Below are positions 23,305 to 34,102 of a DNA stretch of 64,000 bases, in pieces. The stretch is taken from assembly GCA_902524995.1 (NCBI GenBank), contig CABZFJ010000002.1:20562-84561 (forward strand), given 5' to 3'. Within the stretch, counting starts at the first letter, position 1, and every line of letters starts with the position of its first letter. The notes under the pieces are model-generated. The model saw only the letters and a list, made by a program, of their open reading frames with translations. It was not told the DNA's origin and did not search any database. The position numbers and the translations under genes were made by a program. The stretch is from an uncultured Pelagibacteraceae bacterium. GTDB lineage: Bacteria > Pseudomonadota > Alphaproteobacteria > Pelagibacterales > Pelagibacteraceae.

Positions 23305-25080
23305 TTAGTTGATTTTTTGTTGCTTTTTTAACTCTTTTATCTCATTGAAAGTAGTCTCACTCATATCCTGAGAAAACTTTGATTCTAATTCTGTGATCCT
23401 TTGCTCTAATTCATAATTCTTAAGATCTTGAATAATTTCTTCAAAAATTTCTAAAATTTTTTCATCGTCATTTAAATTTTTTGAAATTATATGTTTAACT
23501 GAAGCATAATTCATAACTCTGCTTATAAGGTTTTTATCTATATTTAGATTTTTAACATTTAATTTAAATAAATTTTCTGATTGATTTAAAATTTCATCAT
23601 ATAATTGTTTATTTTCATCGCTATATAATTTGACATTATCTAATAAATGAAAATTTTTATTAATTAAATTTGGCTTAGCAAGCAAAATATACAAAAATGA
23701 AAATTCTTTAATTTCAAAAGATTTTAATGATTTTGTTTCATTATAATAACTTTTAGTTTTAGCAAGAGATTTTGGAAATATTTTATAAGTTTTATTAAAT
23801 TTTGAATTAATATTTGGGGTTAACTCTGAAACTTTTTCAAGAAAATACTCTAATGTATATTTTTTTACAAGACTGTCTTTAATATTTGATGCAATTTCTC
23901 TTAGTTTTTTTTCGAAGATTGCTCGCGAGCTAGGACTTTCAGTTGTTTGACCTATGTAATGTTCAAAGATAAATTCATGTATAGGTATAGATTTTTGATT
24001 TGAAATTTCTAAAAATTTATCTTTACCAAATTTATTTATGTAATTATCTGGATCTAAATTATCTTCTAAAAGTAGGAATGAAATTTTTTTATCAGGTTTT
24101 AATTCATCGATAATATTCTCTGCTGCTCTCAATGCAGCTTTATAACCGCTTTGGTCGCCGTCGAAGCATATAATTATATGATTATAGAATTGATTTAAAA
24201 TTTGTATTTGTTTACTGGTTAAAGCAGTTCCTAGATTTGCAACAGTATTTTCTATTCCATTTTTTGATAAACCGATAACATCCATATACCCCTCAACCAA
24301 ATAAACATCCTCTAATTTATTTGATAACTTTCTTGCTTTATCAAGATTATATAAGTTTGATCCCTTTTTGAAAAAAGGTGTCTCAGGTGAATTAATATAT
24401 TTAGCTAAATTTTTATTATCGTCTACAATTCTTCCTCCAAAACCTATTATATTTCCTGATATATTATTTATTGGAAATATTATTCTGTTTCTAAATCTTG
24501 AAATATATTTTTTTTTCTTTTCATCAAAATAAAATAGGCCTGAATCTTTAATAATTTCTTCATCAAAATCCTTTTTTAGGATTTCATAATAATCTAAATC
24601 TCCTGTTACAAAACCAAGATTAAAATTTTTAACCTCAACACCAGACAGTCCTCTTGATTTAAGATAATTTTTCGCGTTAATTGAATTCTCATTTTTAAAT
24701 AATTCATTTTTATAAAATTCAGAAAAATTAATACATATAGATTTATATAATTTCCATTTATTTTCTCTTTCCTCATCTTGTTTTGAAAACGTATAAGGTT
24801 GCATACCTGCAAGATTTGAAAGCATTTTGACTGCTTCACCAAATCTTAAGTTTTGAGTTTTCATTACAAAATCAAAAATATTTCCATGCTCACTTGTGCT
24901 AAAGCAATGGTAAAATTCTTTTTCATCATTAACTGTGAATGATGGGGTTTTCTCTGTTTTAAATGGAGATAAACCAACAAACTCCTTACCTCTTTTTTTA
25001 AGCTTAACAGTTTTAGAAACAACTGTTGAAACTTTTAATCTAGTTTTAATTTCGTCTAAATATTCCTTTGGATATTTCAT
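23305..25080 (-). CDS. dnaG: DNA primase DnaG (zinc ligands degenerate)
   Basis: Makes RNA primers for replication; 591 residues. The TOPRIM catalytic core is clear (VEGYMDVIGLSKNGIENTVANLGTALT, then CFDGDQSG), and the RNA-polymerase domain has GFGGRIV and KYINSPETPFFKKG. The N-terminal CHC2 zinc-ribbon region is recognisable, but the ligands are mostly replaced: Ser38 and Lys41 stand where Cys and His are usual, Cys59 remains, and Thr62 replaces the last Cys. Its start overlaps the stop of yqeY by 4 bases. Confidence 0.94.
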   Translation of the reverse strand: MKYPKEYLDEIKTRLKVSTVVSKTVKLKKRGKEFVGLSPFKTEKTPSFTVNDEKEFYHCFSTSEHGNIFDFVMKTQNLRFGEAVKMLSNLAGMQPYTFSKQDEERENKWKLYKSICINFSEFYKNELFKNENSINAKNYLKSRGLSGVEVKNFNLGFVTGDLDYYEILKKDFDEEIIKDSGLFYFDEKKKKYISRFRNRIIFPINNISGNIIGFGGRIVDDNKNLAKYINSPETPFFKKGSNLYNLDKARKLSNKLEDVYLVEGYMDVIGLSKNGIENTVANLGTALTSKQIQILNQFYNHIIICFDGDQSGYKAALRAAENIIDELKPDKKISFLLLEDNLDPDNYINKFGKDKFLEISNQKSIPIHEFIFEHYIGQTTESPSSRAIFEKKLREIASNIKDSLVKKYTLEYFLEKVSELTPNINSKFNKTYKIFPKSLAKTKSYYNETKSLKSFEIKEFSFLYILLAKPNLINKNFHLLDNVKLYSDENKQLYDEILNQSENLFKLNVKNLNIDKNLISRVMNYASVKHIISKNLNDDEKILEIFEEIIQDLKNYELEQRITELESKFSQDMSETTFNEIKELKKQQKIN

Positions 25081-25541
25081 TGTCTATTAAGTAAATTTTT
25101 AACAATCTGACCTGCCTTAGAAAAATCAATTGTATCAGCATGGTTTTTTTTTAATTCACCCATCACTTTACCCATATCCTTTAATGAAGAAGCTCCAGAG
25201 TTTTTGATAATTTCTTTACAAATTTTTTCTGTATCGGCTTCAGATAATTGCTTAGGTAAATATTCGGATAAAACACCAAGCTCTCCTTTCTCAATTTCTA
25301 ATAAATCTGACCTGTTATTCTTTTTATATATTTCAATTGATTCGGATCTTTGTTTGATCATTTTTTTTAAGAGCTTTTTAATATCCTCATCATCTGTCTC
25401 TTTTTTATTAGGACCAGATCTGTTGTTAATATCTAAGTCCTTAACTCCCGATAAAATTAACCTATAAGTTGATATCTTATTTTTATCTTTAGATTTTAAA
25501 GCATTTTTGTAATCGTTATCTATTTTATCTCTTAGGGACAT
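25077..25541 (-). CDS. GatB/YqeY-domain protein
   Basis: 154 residues, helical protein with a tail homologous to the C-terminal domain of the GatB amidotransferase subunit. It starts MSLRDKIDNDYKNALKSKDK and has LILSGVKDLDINNR, GELGVLSEYLPKQL, and GASSLKDMGKVMGELKKNH as in other YqeY proteins. The frame is open further upstream to 25703, but that extension has no family match and would run across the carA start, so I use the ATG at 25541. Precise function is unknown. It sits upstream of dnaG, a frequent alphaproteobacterial arrangement (yqeY-dnaG-rpoD). Confidence 0.88.
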   Translation of the reverse strand: MSLRDKIDNDYKNALKSKDKNKISTYRLILSGVKDLDINNRSGPNKKETDDEDIKKLLKKMIKQRSESIEIYKKNNRSDLLEIEKGELGVLSEYLPKQLSEADTEKICKEIIKNSGASSLKDMGKVMGELKKNHADTIDFSKAGQIVKNLLNRQ

Positions 25542-25663
25542 ACTAGAATGTACTTCAAAGACAAAATTGTTCAAAAGAAAAAATTGTATTTTTAAAAAAT
25601 TATTATAGATCTGTTGCGGATAAATACGTTTTATTGTATTAACCTTTAACTTATGAGTTGTAA

Positions 25664-26857
25664 TTGACTTTAAAACGAAAAAACAAAACTTCACATCTCT
25701 CAAAATTTAAAACAGCTATTTTAGTTCTCGAAAATAAATCAGTCTATAGGGGTATTGGGCTAGGATATGTAGGAGAGGCAACGGGAGAAGTATGCTTTAA
25801 TACCTCATTAACTGGTTATCAGGAAATTATATCTGATCCATCTTATGCCGGACAAATAATAAATTTTACATTTCCTCATATAGGTAATGTAGGAGCTAAT
25901 AATGAAGACGTCGAGTCTGATAAAATATGGACGAGAGGAGTTATTTTTAATTCAGAAATAACAAATCCTTCTAATTATAGGTCTCTTCAAAATTTAGATA
26001 AATGGCTTAAAAAAAATAAAATAGTAGGCATAACTGGTCTAGATACTAGAAGTTTAACAAATTTTATTAGAGATAAAGGGGCTCCAAAAGGAACAATATC
26101 AAACAATAAAAATGGTAAATTTAATATTAATAAACTAATAAATAAATCAATAAAATGGCCTGGTTTAAACGGAATGGATCTTGCTCAAGAGGTCACAACT
26201 AATAAAACTTATATTTGGAAAGGATATAAAACTTGGAAAAAAAATAAGGGCTATGAAAAAAATAATACGAAGAAATTTAGGGTTGTGGCGATAGATTATG
26301 GAATTAAAAAAAATATACTTAGGTATTTTTCTGATTTTGATTGCGAAGTAAAAGTTGTTTCCTGCAAGGAAAATGCAAATAATATACTTAATCTAAAACC
26401 TCATGGAATTTTTTTGTCAAACGGTCCTGGGGATCCTGCTGCAACAGGAAAGTATGCAATTAAAGTTGTAAAAAATTTAATAAAAAAAAATATTCCCTTA
26501 TTTGGGATATGTTTGGGTCATCAAATATTAGCTTTAGCTTTAGATGCAAAAACCAAAAAGATGAAATTGGGACATAGGGGTGCAAATCATCCAGTAAAAA
26601 ATTTAATTACTAAGAAAGTAGAAATTACCAGTCAAAATCATGGATTTGAAGTTGTTAAGCAAAGCTTAAAAAATAATACGGAAATAACGCATCTGTCATT
26701 ATTTGATAATTCTATAGAAGGAATAAGATTAAAAAATAAACCAGTTTTCTCAGTTCAGTATCATCCTGAAGCTAATCCTGGACCACAAGATAGTAAATAT
26801 TTATTTAGTGATTTTATTAAAGACATAAAAAAATATGCCAAAAAGAAAAGACATTAA
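25664..26857 (+). CDS. carA: Carbamoyl-phosphate synthase small subunit
   Basis: Glutaminase subunit that supplies ammonia to CarB for pyrimidine and arginine synthesis; 397 residues. The N-terminal CPSase_sm domain has [20 protein letters not shown]. The class I glutamine amidotransferase domain has SNGPGDP and GICLGHQI, where the nucleophile Cys lies, and the catalytic His/Glu in [11 protein letters not shown]. Translation probably starts at a TTG (25664); no ATG is available between the last upstream stop and the conserved region. It diverges from yqeY across 122 bp and overlaps carB by 23 bases. Confidence 0.95.
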   Translation: MTLKRKNKTSHLSKFKTAILVLENKSVYRGIGLGYVGEATGEVCFNTSLTGYQEIISDPSYAGQIINFTFPHIGNVGANNEDVESDKIWTRGVIFNSEITNPSNYRSLQNLDKWLKKNKIVGITGLDTRSLTNFIRDKGAPKGTISNNKNGKFNINKLINKSIKWPGLNGMDLAQEVTTNKTYIWKGYKTWKKNKGYEKNNTKKFRVVAIDYGIKKNILRYFSDFDCEVKVVSCKENANNILNLKPHGIFLSNGPGDPAATGKYAIKVVKNLIKKNIPLFGICLGHQILALALDAKTKKMKLGHRGANHPVKNLITKKVEITSQNHGFEVVKQSLKNNTEITHLSLFDNSIEGIRLKNKPVFSVQYHPEANPGPQDSKYLFSDFIKDIKKYAKKKRH

Positions 26858-29800
26858 AAAAATTTTAGTGATTGGAGCTGGTCCAATTATTATTGGTCAA
26901 GCTTGTGAATTTGATTATTCAGGAACACAGGCATGCAAAGCATTAAAAGATGAAGGTTATAAAGTAATATTAATTAATTCAAATCCAGCAACTATAATGA
27001 CTGATCCTGTTGTTGCTGATAAGACTTATATTGAGCCAATATCACTGGAAGTACTAGAAGAGGTTATCAAAAAAGACAGGCCGGATGCTATTCTACCTAC
27101 AATGGGTGGACAGACAGCATTAAACCTTGCAATTAATGCAGAAAAAAATGGATTGCTTAAAAAATATAAAATTGAACTTATTGGAGCAAACTCAAAAGCA
27201 ATAGCAAATGCAGAGGACAGAAAAAAATTTAGAAAGAATATGTCTGATATTGGTATTGATTTACCAAAATCAGAAGTTCTAAATAAATTTTCAAACGCGA
27301 AAAAATGCTTAAATAAAATTGGTCTTCCTGCAATTATTAGACCTTCATTTACTTTGGGAGGATTGGGTGGAGGTATTGCGAGAACAACAAAAGATTTTTT
27401 TAAAATTGTTAAAGAAGGAATGAATGAGTCTCCTCAAAATCAGGTTTTGGTTGAAGAATGTTTGGATGGATGGAAAGAGTTTGAGATGGAGGTTGTCAGA
27501 GATAGAAATGATAATTGTATAATTATTTGCTCAATAGAAAATGTTGATCCTATGGGAACTCATACTGGTGACTCTGTTACAATAGCTCCAGCATTAACAC
27601 TTACAGATAAAGAGTATCAAATAATGAGAAATGCATCTATTGCTTGCTTAAGAAAAATTGGCGTTGAAACAGGAGGTTCAAATGTTCAATTCGCCATAAA
27701 TCCAAAAAATGGAAGAATGGTAATTATTGAGATGAACCCCAGAGTTTCAAGATCATCTGCATTAGCATCAAAAGCAACTGGCTTTCCAATTGCAAAAGTA
27801 GCCGCTAAACTAGCAGTTGGTTATACTCTAGATGAACTACAAAACGAAATAACAAAAGTAACACCAGCTTCTTTTGAACCAACAATTGATTATATTGTTA
27901 CAAAAATTCCAAGATTTACTTTTGAAAAATTTTCAGACACAGAAGCAATTTTAGGAACATCAATGAGATCTGTGGGTGAAGCAATGGCAATTGGAAGAAA
28001 TTTCAAAGAGTCTTTTCAAAAAGCTTTGGTTTCACTTGAAACTGGTTTTTCAGGATTAGACAATATTTTTAAATATTCCAAAAAAGAAATCCTAAAAAAT
28101 TTAAAAATCAATATTCCAAATAAGTTACTTCTTATTGCTGAAGCTTTTAGAAAAAAAATTTCTATAGATGTTATTTATAAATTATCAAAAGTAGATCCAT
28201 GGTTTTTAAATCAAATTAAGGAAATAGTTGATGAAGAAAAAATATTAAATTCAAAAGGGCTGCCCAAAACTTTTGAGGAATTTAATAGAATAAAATCAAT
28301 AGGATTTTCTGACAAAAAGATCTCACAAGTAACTGGTCAAAAAGAAACAATCGTCAAATCAAGAAGAAAAGGACTAAAAGTTATGCCTGTTTTTAAGAAA
28401 GTTGATACATGTGCTGCTGAATTCAAATCTTTCACACCTTATATGTATTCTACGTATCAAAGAAATTTTTCTACTAAAAATGAATGCGAAGCTGAGCCAA
28501 GCAATAAAAAGAAAATAATAATTTTAGGTGGAGGACCAAATAGAATTGGTCAAGGTATAGAGTTTGATTATTGCTGCTGTCAGGCTAGTTTTTCTCTTAA
28601 AGAAGCAGGTTTTGAAACAATAATGATAAATTGTAACCCGGAAACTGTTTCTACTGATTATGATACAAGTGATCGATTGTATTTTGAACCTTTAATTGAA
28701 GAATATGTAGAGAATATAATTTTAAAAGAAAAATCAAAAGGAAATCTAATTGGGATAATTACACAATTTGGAGGTCAAACCCCTATCAAATTAGCTAAAT
28801 TTTTAGATGAAAATAAATTACCTATTTTAGGGACACAATATAAATCGATTGATCTTGCAGAAGATAGAGACAGATTTAGAGAGTTGCTTATAAAGCTTAA
28901 ATTAAAACAAGCTGAAAGCGGAATAGCCTACAAAATCGATCAAGCTATTAATGTTGCTGATAAAATTGGATTACCAGTGGTTGTGCGACCTTCTTATGTT
29001 TTGGGAGGAAGGGCTATGGAAATTGTTCATGACAAAAGTCAATTGAAACAATTTATTAATGAAGCCTTCAAAGCATCAGAACAAAATCCAATCTTAATTG
29101 ATAAATTTATAGACAATGCGATGGAAGTAGATGTAGATGCAATTTCTGACGGTAAAGATGTTTATGTTGCTGGAATAATGCAACACATCGAAGAAGCAGG
29201 GATTCATTCTGGAGACTCTGCTTGCTGCTTGCCACCAGTGTCAATAAAAACAAATCTTTTAAGAGAACTTAAAATACAAACAAGAAAATTAGCTCTGGCT
29301 TTAAAAGTTAAAGGATTTTTAAATATTCAATTTGCAATTAAAAAAGATGAAATTTTTGTCATTGAAGTTAATCCTAGAGCAAGCAGAACTGTTCCTTTTG
29401 TTTCAAAAGCAAATGGTATTCCCCTTGCAAAAATTGCATCAAGAATAATGTCTGGGGAAAAGTTAAGTAAATATAAATTAAAATATAAAACTAATAAAAA
29501 ATTTGCTGTTAAAGAAGCTGTATTTCCATTCAATAAATTTCCAGATAGTGATTTATTACTCGGCCCTGAGATGAAGTCTACTGGTGAGGTAATGGGTTTT
29601 GATGACGATTTTGGAATGGCTATTGCAAAAAGTCAAATTGCTGCTTCAAATTCATTGCCAACTAAAGGTATGGCATTCTTATCAGTAAAAGACTCACATA
29701 AACAAGAAATAATTGGTGTTGCACAAAGATTAATTAAACTTGGATTTACACTTTCTGCAACCAAAGGAACTTCAGAGATTTTAAAACAAAATGGAATAAA

Positions 29801-30059
29801 ATGTAGAAAAATTAATAAAGTGAGCAGTGGTAGACCACACATAGTTGATGTTTTAAATTCTAAAAAAATATCTTTGGTAATAAATACTGGTGGTGGAAAT
29901 TCTGAACACAGGATTAGTGATGCAAGGGCATTAAGAAGAGGAGCTCTTGCAAACAAAATTCCTTATTGTACGAATATGTCTACAGCTTATTCATTTTTAG
30001 AAGCAATAAAATCATTAAAAACAACAAAGTTAAGAGTAAAATCTCTGCAAGATAATTAA
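26835..30059 (+). CDS. carB: Carbamoyl-phosphate synthase large subunit
   Basis: Synthesises carbamoyl phosphate from bicarbonate, ammonia and two ATP. The length of 1,074 residues is standard. Two homologous ATP-grasp halves are visible: the first starts [20 protein letters not shown], the second [20 protein letters not shown] (about residue 555). Each is followed by its nucleotide-binding and carboxyphosphate/carbamate motifs ([24 protein letters not shown]). The C-terminal MGS-like allosteric domain starts near residue 940 ([13 protein letters not shown]). Start overlaps the carA end, giving a carAB operon. Confidence 0.97.
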   Translation: MPKRKDIKKILVIGAGPIIIGQACEFDYSGTQACKALKDEGYKVILINSNPATIMTDPVVADKTYIEPISLEVLEEVIKKDRPDAILPTMGGQTALNLAINAEKNGLLKKYKIELIGANSKAIANAEDRKKFRKNMSDIGIDLPKSEVLNKFSNAKKCLNKIGLPAIIRPSFTLGGLGGGIARTTKDFFKIVKEGMNESPQNQVLVEECLDGWKEFEMEVVRDRNDNCIIICSIENVDPMGTHTGDSVTIAPALTLTDKEYQIMRNASIACLRKIGVETGGSNVQFAINPKNGRMVIIEMNPRVSRSSALASKATGFPIAKVAAKLAVGYTLDELQNEITKVTPASFEPTIDYIVTKIPRFTFEKFSDTEAILGTSMRSVGEAMAIGRNFKESFQKALVSLETGFSGLDNIFKYSKKEILKNLKINIPNKLLLIAEAFRKKISIDVIYKLSKVDPWFLNQIKEIVDEEKILNSKGLPKTFEEFNRIKSIGFSDKKISQVTGQKETIVKSRRKGLKVMPVFKKVDTCAAEFKSFTPYMYSTYQRNFSTKNECEAEPSNKKKIIILGGGPNRIGQGIEFDYCCCQASFSLKEAGFETIMINCNPETVSTDYDTSDRLYFEPLIEEYVENIILKEKSKGNLIGIITQFGGQTPIKLAKFLDENKLPILGTQYKSIDLAEDRDRFRELLIKLKLKQAESGIAYKIDQAINVADKIGLPVVVRPSYVLGGRAMEIVHDKSQLKQFINEAFKASEQNPILIDKFIDNAMEVDVDAISDGKDVYVAGIMQHIEEAGIHSGDSACCLPPVSIKTNLLRELKIQTRKLALALKVKGFLNIQFAIKKDEIFVIEVNPRASRTVPFVSKANGIPLAKIASRIMSGEKLSKYKLKYKTNKKFAVKEAVFPFNKFPDSDLLLGPEMKSTGEVMGFDDDFGMAIAKSQIAASNSLPTKGMAFLSVKDSHKQEIIGVAQRLIKLGFTLSATKGTSEILKQNGIKCRKINKVSSGRPHIVDVLNSKKISLVINTGGGNSEHRISDARALRRGALANKIPYCTNMSTAYSFLEAIKSLKTTKLRVKSLQDN

Positions 30060-30061
30060 TT

Positions 30062-30724
30062 TTAATTGACTTTCCAATCTGTCTCGAATGTAACGTAATT
30101 TACTTGAAGACATCTTCTCTCTTTTACTATTTCTTTTTTTTCCATACCATGCCAAGTGTTAGGGCCACTTGAAAAGAAATAACCATAATTATCTTTATAA
30201 GGAACAGTTTTTGCTAATTTTAGATTTTCATCATAAAAATCTGTACCTAAATCTTCTTTTTCATTATGTTTGTTTACAAATAATAAACATGACATCAGTT
30301 TTTCTTTAATATCGCAATGTGGTTTTAACCAGAATCCTTTTCTATCACAGATAACTTCAACTCTTACATATGAATTAGAAAGATCTTTATTTATCATTTC
30401 GGCAATTTTTTTGTAAGTTGATGGATTTTGAAGTTCTTTAACAAATTCAACGAGATTAGGAAATTGATTTGAATTTTCTTTTGTCACAAAACATCTAAAT
30501 TTTAATGCCTTTCCTCCATCTGATATACCTTCTCTAAACTTACCTTCGCCTCCATCAATTGCTCTTGTACCATCGTAGTTTAAATTATGTTCTATTGGGT
30601 TAGCTATATCGGCGTTTACAATTTCCTGAACTTGGCCATCAGTTAGTGGTTGATTCAATTCCCAATGTTCAAAAGGCACTTTGTGATTTGAAGAATTATT
30701 TAATATTGAATTTAAAAATGCCAT
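30062..30724 (-). CDS. 2-oxoglutarate/Fe(II)-dependent dioxygenase-like protein
   Basis: 220 residues. The C-terminal half shows the HxD...H iron-binding facial triad: His and Asp in KPHCDIKEK, the distal His in GPNTWHGME, then an Arg-rich strand (RRCLQVNYV) where the 2-oxoglutarate-binding Arg is expected. The substrate is unknown; members of this superfamily modify amino acids, sugars or proteins. Its start overlaps the stop of the upstream ELM1-like gene (TAATG), so the two work from one transcript. Confidence 0.72.
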   Translation of the reverse strand: MAFLNSILNNSSNHKVPFEHWELNQPLTDGQVQEIVNADIANPIEHNLNYDGTRAIDGGEGKFREGISDGGKALKFRCFVTKENSNQFPNLVEFVKELQNPSTYKKIAEMINKDLSNSYVRVEVICDRKGFWLKPHCDIKEKLMSCLLFVNKHNEKEDLGTDFYDENLKLAKTVPYKDNYGYFFSSGPNTWHGMEKKEIVKERRCLQVNYVTFETDWKVN

Positions 30725-31671
30725 TATAATTGAATTTTATCTTTAATGATATTTGCTACTCTATTCGTTTCATCTAATTTTTCATAGTTCCAATTTTCTA
30801 ATTTTTCTCCTAATTCTCTAATAATTTTCATTTCTTGAAATGATTTTCTTAAATTTTTAAATCTTTTATCGCTTTTTATAGGTGGAATAGTGGCAATATA
30901 AATTGGTTTTCCAGTTAAAGCTGCCTCAGAAATCATAGAGCTTGAATCGCAGGTAACAACTATATGTTTTGATATTGCAAGAGCACTTAAATAGGCTTTT
31001 TTATCAACACCATCTAATACTAAATGATCGTTTCCAAAATATATTTTTGCATGTTCTATAGTTCCCTTTGGTGTTCTCATAGAGGGGATGACTACTAAAT
31101 TAAGATTATTTTCTTTAACTAAATAATTTACTTTTGAAAAAATTTCTTGGATATTTCTATCCGAATAATCATAATACTGAGTAGGACCACCAATTATTAA
31201 TGAAATTATATTTTTATCCCTCAATTTGCTTGAAATACTTAACAAATATTCTTTGTCTTTTTCAATTTCTTCACTTGTTAAATAATGAATGGCTCCTTTT
31301 GTTTTCAAAACATTATGTCCATCGAGATTATCGTGCTCAGGCACTATAACTAGATCAAAATTATCTAGTTTTATCTTTGGGTTTTGAATATGAATGTTAA
31401 ATACTTTTTTCTTTGAATTTTTTTTTAAGAATAATGATGGAATAATACTTTTTCTTCCGCATGAAATTAATAAATCAACATCTTCGCATTCAATTTTTTT
31501 AAAAACTGAGTCGGAAACTGGAGTGAATTTTGGTGGAATAATTTTCCAGAAACCTTTTGTTTCAACTGTGTGGTGAGAAAAATTTATATCTAAAGCTTTA
31601 GCCAAACCTTCTACTTGGCTAATCATCCCGTGCATACCTTCTGTTAATAATATACCTTTCAATTTAGTCAT
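30724..31671 (-). CDS. ELM1/GtrOC1-like family protein (glycosyltransferase-like fold)
   Basis: 315 residues of the family named after plant mitochondrial fission factor ELM1, which has a GT-B-like fold. Family signs: LTEGMHGMISQVEGLAKAL near the start, LLISCGRKSIIPSLFLKK, the VIVPEHD block, and the C-terminal VVTCDSSSMISEAALTGKPIYIA. Bacterial members are often annotated as nucleotide-sugar epimerases, but no activity is established. It is coupled to a 2OG-dioxygenase gene and diverges from trxB 21 bases away. Confidence 0.8.
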   Translation of the reverse strand: MTKLKGILLTEGMHGMISQVEGLAKALDINFSHHTVETKGFWKIIPPKFTPVSDSVFKKIECEDVDLLISCGRKSIIPSLFLKKNSKKKVFNIHIQNPKIKLDNFDLVIVPEHDNLDGHNVLKTKGAIHYLTSEEIEKDKEYLLSISSKLRDKNIISLIIGGPTQYYDYSDRNIQEIFSKVNYLVKENNLNLVVIPSMRTPKGTIEHAKIYFGNDHLVLDGVDKKAYLSALAISKHIVVTCDSSSMISEAALTGKPIYIATIPPIKSDKRFKNLRKSFQEMKIIRELGEKLENWNYEKLDETNRVANIIKDKIQL

Positions 31672-31692
31672 TAATCATTATATAGCTTTCAT

Positions 31693-32637
31693 ATGAGCGA
31701 AAATCCAACTAAACAGACAAAAGTGTTAATAATTGGGTCAGGTCCCGCTGGATATACAGCAGCAATTTATGCTGCAAGAGCAATGCTAAAACCAATATTA
31801 GTTCATGGTATGGAGCCTGGTGGCCAACTGACAACTACAACCGATGTTGAGAATTTCCCTGGATTTAAAGATGTAATACAAGGGCCATGGCTTATGGATC
31901 AAATGAAAGGTCAGGCAGAAGTAGTTGGAACTCAAATGATTCAAGATCATATTGCATCAGTGGACTTAAAATCTAAGCCATTTAGAGCTGTTGGAGATAG
32001 TGGGCAAATTTATGAAGCAGATTCAATTATTATTTCTACTGGAGCTCAAGCTAGATGGTTAAATATTGACTCTGAACAAAATTTCAGAGGTTTTGGTGTA
32101 TCTGCATGTGCAACATGTGATGGATTTTTCTTCAAAGACAAAACAGTTGCTGTTGTCGGAGGAGGAAATGCTGCAGTTGAAGAAGCTATGTTTTTAACAA
32201 AATTTGCCTCAAAGGTTCAGCTCATACACAGAAGAGATAGTCTAAGAGCAGAAAAATTACTTCAAAAGAAATTAATGGAAAATAAAAAAATTGAAATAAT
32301 TTGGGACTCCGTTGTTGATGAAGTTATTGGGGATAATGATCCTAAAAATGTAACTGGATTAAAAATTAAAAATGTTAAAACAAATAAAATAGACGAACTA
32401 AAAATTGATGGATTGTTTGTAGCTATAGGACATGATCCAGCAACGTCATTATTTAAAGACCAACTAGAAATGGATAATGAGGGTTATTTAATTACAAAAC
32501 CGGAATCTACGGAAACAAATATACCAGGAGTTTTTGCTGCTGGTGATGTAAAAGATAAAATATTTAGACAGGCCGTTACAGCAGCTGGAATGGGATGTAT
32601 GGCAGCATTAGAGGCTGAAAAACATTTATCCGAATAA
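31693..32637 (+). CDS. trxB: Thioredoxin reductase
   Basis: FAD/NADPH enzyme that reduces thioredoxin; 314 residues. FAD-binding GSGPAG lies at residues 15-20, the redox-active CATC at 139-142, NADP-binding GGGNAAVEEA follows, and the second FAD motif GVFAAGDV lies near the C-terminus. The last Ala of its stop codon is the first base of the next gene's ATG, so the two genes are coupled. Confidence 0.97.
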   Translation: MSENPTKQTKVLIIGSGPAGYTAAIYAARAMLKPILVHGMEPGGQLTTTTDVENFPGFKDVIQGPWLMDQMKGQAEVVGTQMIQDHIASVDLKSKPFRAVGDSGQIYEADSIIISTGAQARWLNIDSEQNFRGFGVSACATCDGFFFKDKTVAVVGGGNAAVEEAMFLTKFASKVQLIHRRDSLRAEKLLQKKLMENKKIEIIWDSVVDEVIGDNDPKNVTGLKIKNVKTNKIDELKIDGLFVAIGHDPATSLFKDQLEMDNEGYLITKPESTETNIPGVFAAGDVKDKIFRQAVTAAGMGCMAALEAEKHLSE

Positions 32638-33656
32638 TGAATGAAACAGTATTGTTAACGGGTATAAGTGGATGGATCGCTAAACACACTGCAATTGAAT
32701 TATTAAAATCGGGATATAAAGTTTTAGGCACTGTTAGAGATTCTGGTTTAATAGAGCAAACAAAAAAAACCATAAATGAATATGCACCAATTGATAAATT
32801 ATCATTTGTCGAATTAGATCTTTTGAAAGACGAGGGTTGGGACGAAGCATTAAAAGGCTGTAAGTATGTAATGCATGTGGCTTCTCCTTTCCCTTTAAAG
32901 ACCTCTAGAGATCGTGAAAGTCTTGTTCCAACAGCTAAAGATGGAACTATAAGAGTTTTAAAAGCTGCTGTTAATGCGGGAGTTAAACGTATTATTAAAA
33001 CTTCTTCAATTGCAACAATGTTTAGAAAACCTAATAGGACAAATCCATATACATTTGGTGAAAATGATTGGAGTGATGCTAATTGGAAAGGTTGCAATGA
33101 TTACTTTGTTTCAAAAATCAAGGCTGAAAAAGCAGCTTGGGAATTTATGGAGAATAAAGGTTTAAAGAATAAGTTGGTATGTATATGTCCTGGAGGTGTC
33201 TTTGGAGACGCTTTAGATACTAAAGAAAAAACTTCGATAAGTTATGTTAAATTATTTCTAGAAGGTAAATATCCAGGTGCTCCGGATTTTAGTATTTTAG
33301 TCTCAGATATGAAAGATGTTGTGAAAGCTCACATCAATTCTTTAACAAGACCAGATGTTGGTGGAAGACGACTTATAATTGGCTCTGAGGTCAAAAGAAT
33401 GATAGATTTTTCTGATATTATGGCTGAAGCATTACCTAAATATTCAAAAAAACTTCCAAAAAGAGTGTTGCCAAACTTTTTAGTGAGAATAATTAGTCAT
33501 CTGGATACGAGTGCAAAAATGATGGTTCCAGATTTAGGGATACAAATGCAAACTGATGCTTCGTATGCTGAAGATTTATTGGGATTTAAATTTCAGCCGG
33601 CTAGAGGATGTATTGAGGATGCAGCAAAATCAGTAGTTAGACTTGGATTAGTATAA
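32637..33656 (+). CDS. NAD(P)-dependent reductase of the extended SDR (DFR-like) family
   Basis: 339 residues. N-terminal nucleotide-binding GISGWIAKHTAIELL (GxxGxxx), an SSIATM stretch, and the catalytic Tyr-x3-Lys in DYFVSKIKAEKAAW identify an extended short-chain dehydrogenase close to dihydroflavonol reductases and NAD-dependent epimerases. The substrate cannot be read from sequence; bacterial relatives often reduce aldehydes or ketones. It overlaps trxB by one base, so it may share its expression. Confidence 0.82.
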   Translation: MNETVLLTGISGWIAKHTAIELLKSGYKVLGTVRDSGLIEQTKKTINEYAPIDKLSFVELDLLKDEGWDEALKGCKYVMHVASPFPLKTSRDRESLVPTAKDGTIRVLKAAVNAGVKRIIKTSSIATMFRKPNRTNPYTFGENDWSDANWKGCNDYFVSKIKAEKAAWEFMENKGLKNKLVCICPGGVFGDALDTKEKTSISYVKLFLEGKYPGAPDFSILVSDMKDVVKAHINSLTRPDVGGRRLIIGSEVKRMIDFSDIMAEALPKYSKKLPKRVLPNFLVRIISHLDTSAKMMVPDLGIQMQTDASYAEDLLGFKFQPARGCIEDAAKSVVRLGLV

Positions 33657-33722
33657 TATCAATAATTTACAAGCTATTTCGGTATAGAATAAAAAGTTAT
33701 TTTAAATTATAAAAGAATGTAA

Positions 33723-34097
33723 ATGGAAAACATTGTAAAGCAAATCCAGCTTGTAGCATTAGTAATCATTTTAGTTAGTACAGTTATTGCTTTTGGGCAA
33801 GAAATGTACCAGATGATACTTGTGCAAAGAGTTACTTTAGCAGATCTGCTTTTACTTTTCCTATATCTTGAAGTACTTGCAATGGTTAGAGTTTTTTGGG
33901 AGAGCCAATCAATTCAAATTACACTGCCATTATTTATTGCTATAACCGCACTGGCTAGATTTATTATTTTACAAGGAAAATCACTAAATCCAGAGATATT
34001 ACTTTATGAAGCTGGTGCGATTGTTTTAATTGCTTTAGCGATTGTAATTTTAAGATTTAGAAATTCCTCTCTAATTGGACTAAATAAAAAAAAATAG
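33723..34097 (+). CDS. PsiE-family membrane protein
   Basis: 124 residues with four hydrophobic helices (about 6-24, 38-58, 66-84 and 92-110) and conserved features of the phosphate-starvation-inducible E family: FGQEMYQM, LLLFLYLEVLAMVRVFW, and FIILQGK. Its function is not known in any species. The gene stands alone, 66 bases after the SDR gene and facing the aminotransferase gene. Confidence 0.8.
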   Translation: MENIVKQIQLVALVIILVSTVIAFGQEMYQMILVQRVTLADLLLLFLYLEVLAMVRVFWESQSIQITLPLFIAITALARFIILQGKSLNPEILLYEAGAIVLIALAIVILRFRNSSLIGLNKKK

Positions 34098-34102
34098 TTT
34101 TA

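Noticed and set aside
25542..25703. 54-residue N-terminal extension of the YqeY protein
   Set aside because: No match to the family; crosses the carA start and promoter region. The ATG at 25541 gives a normal YqeY N-terminus.
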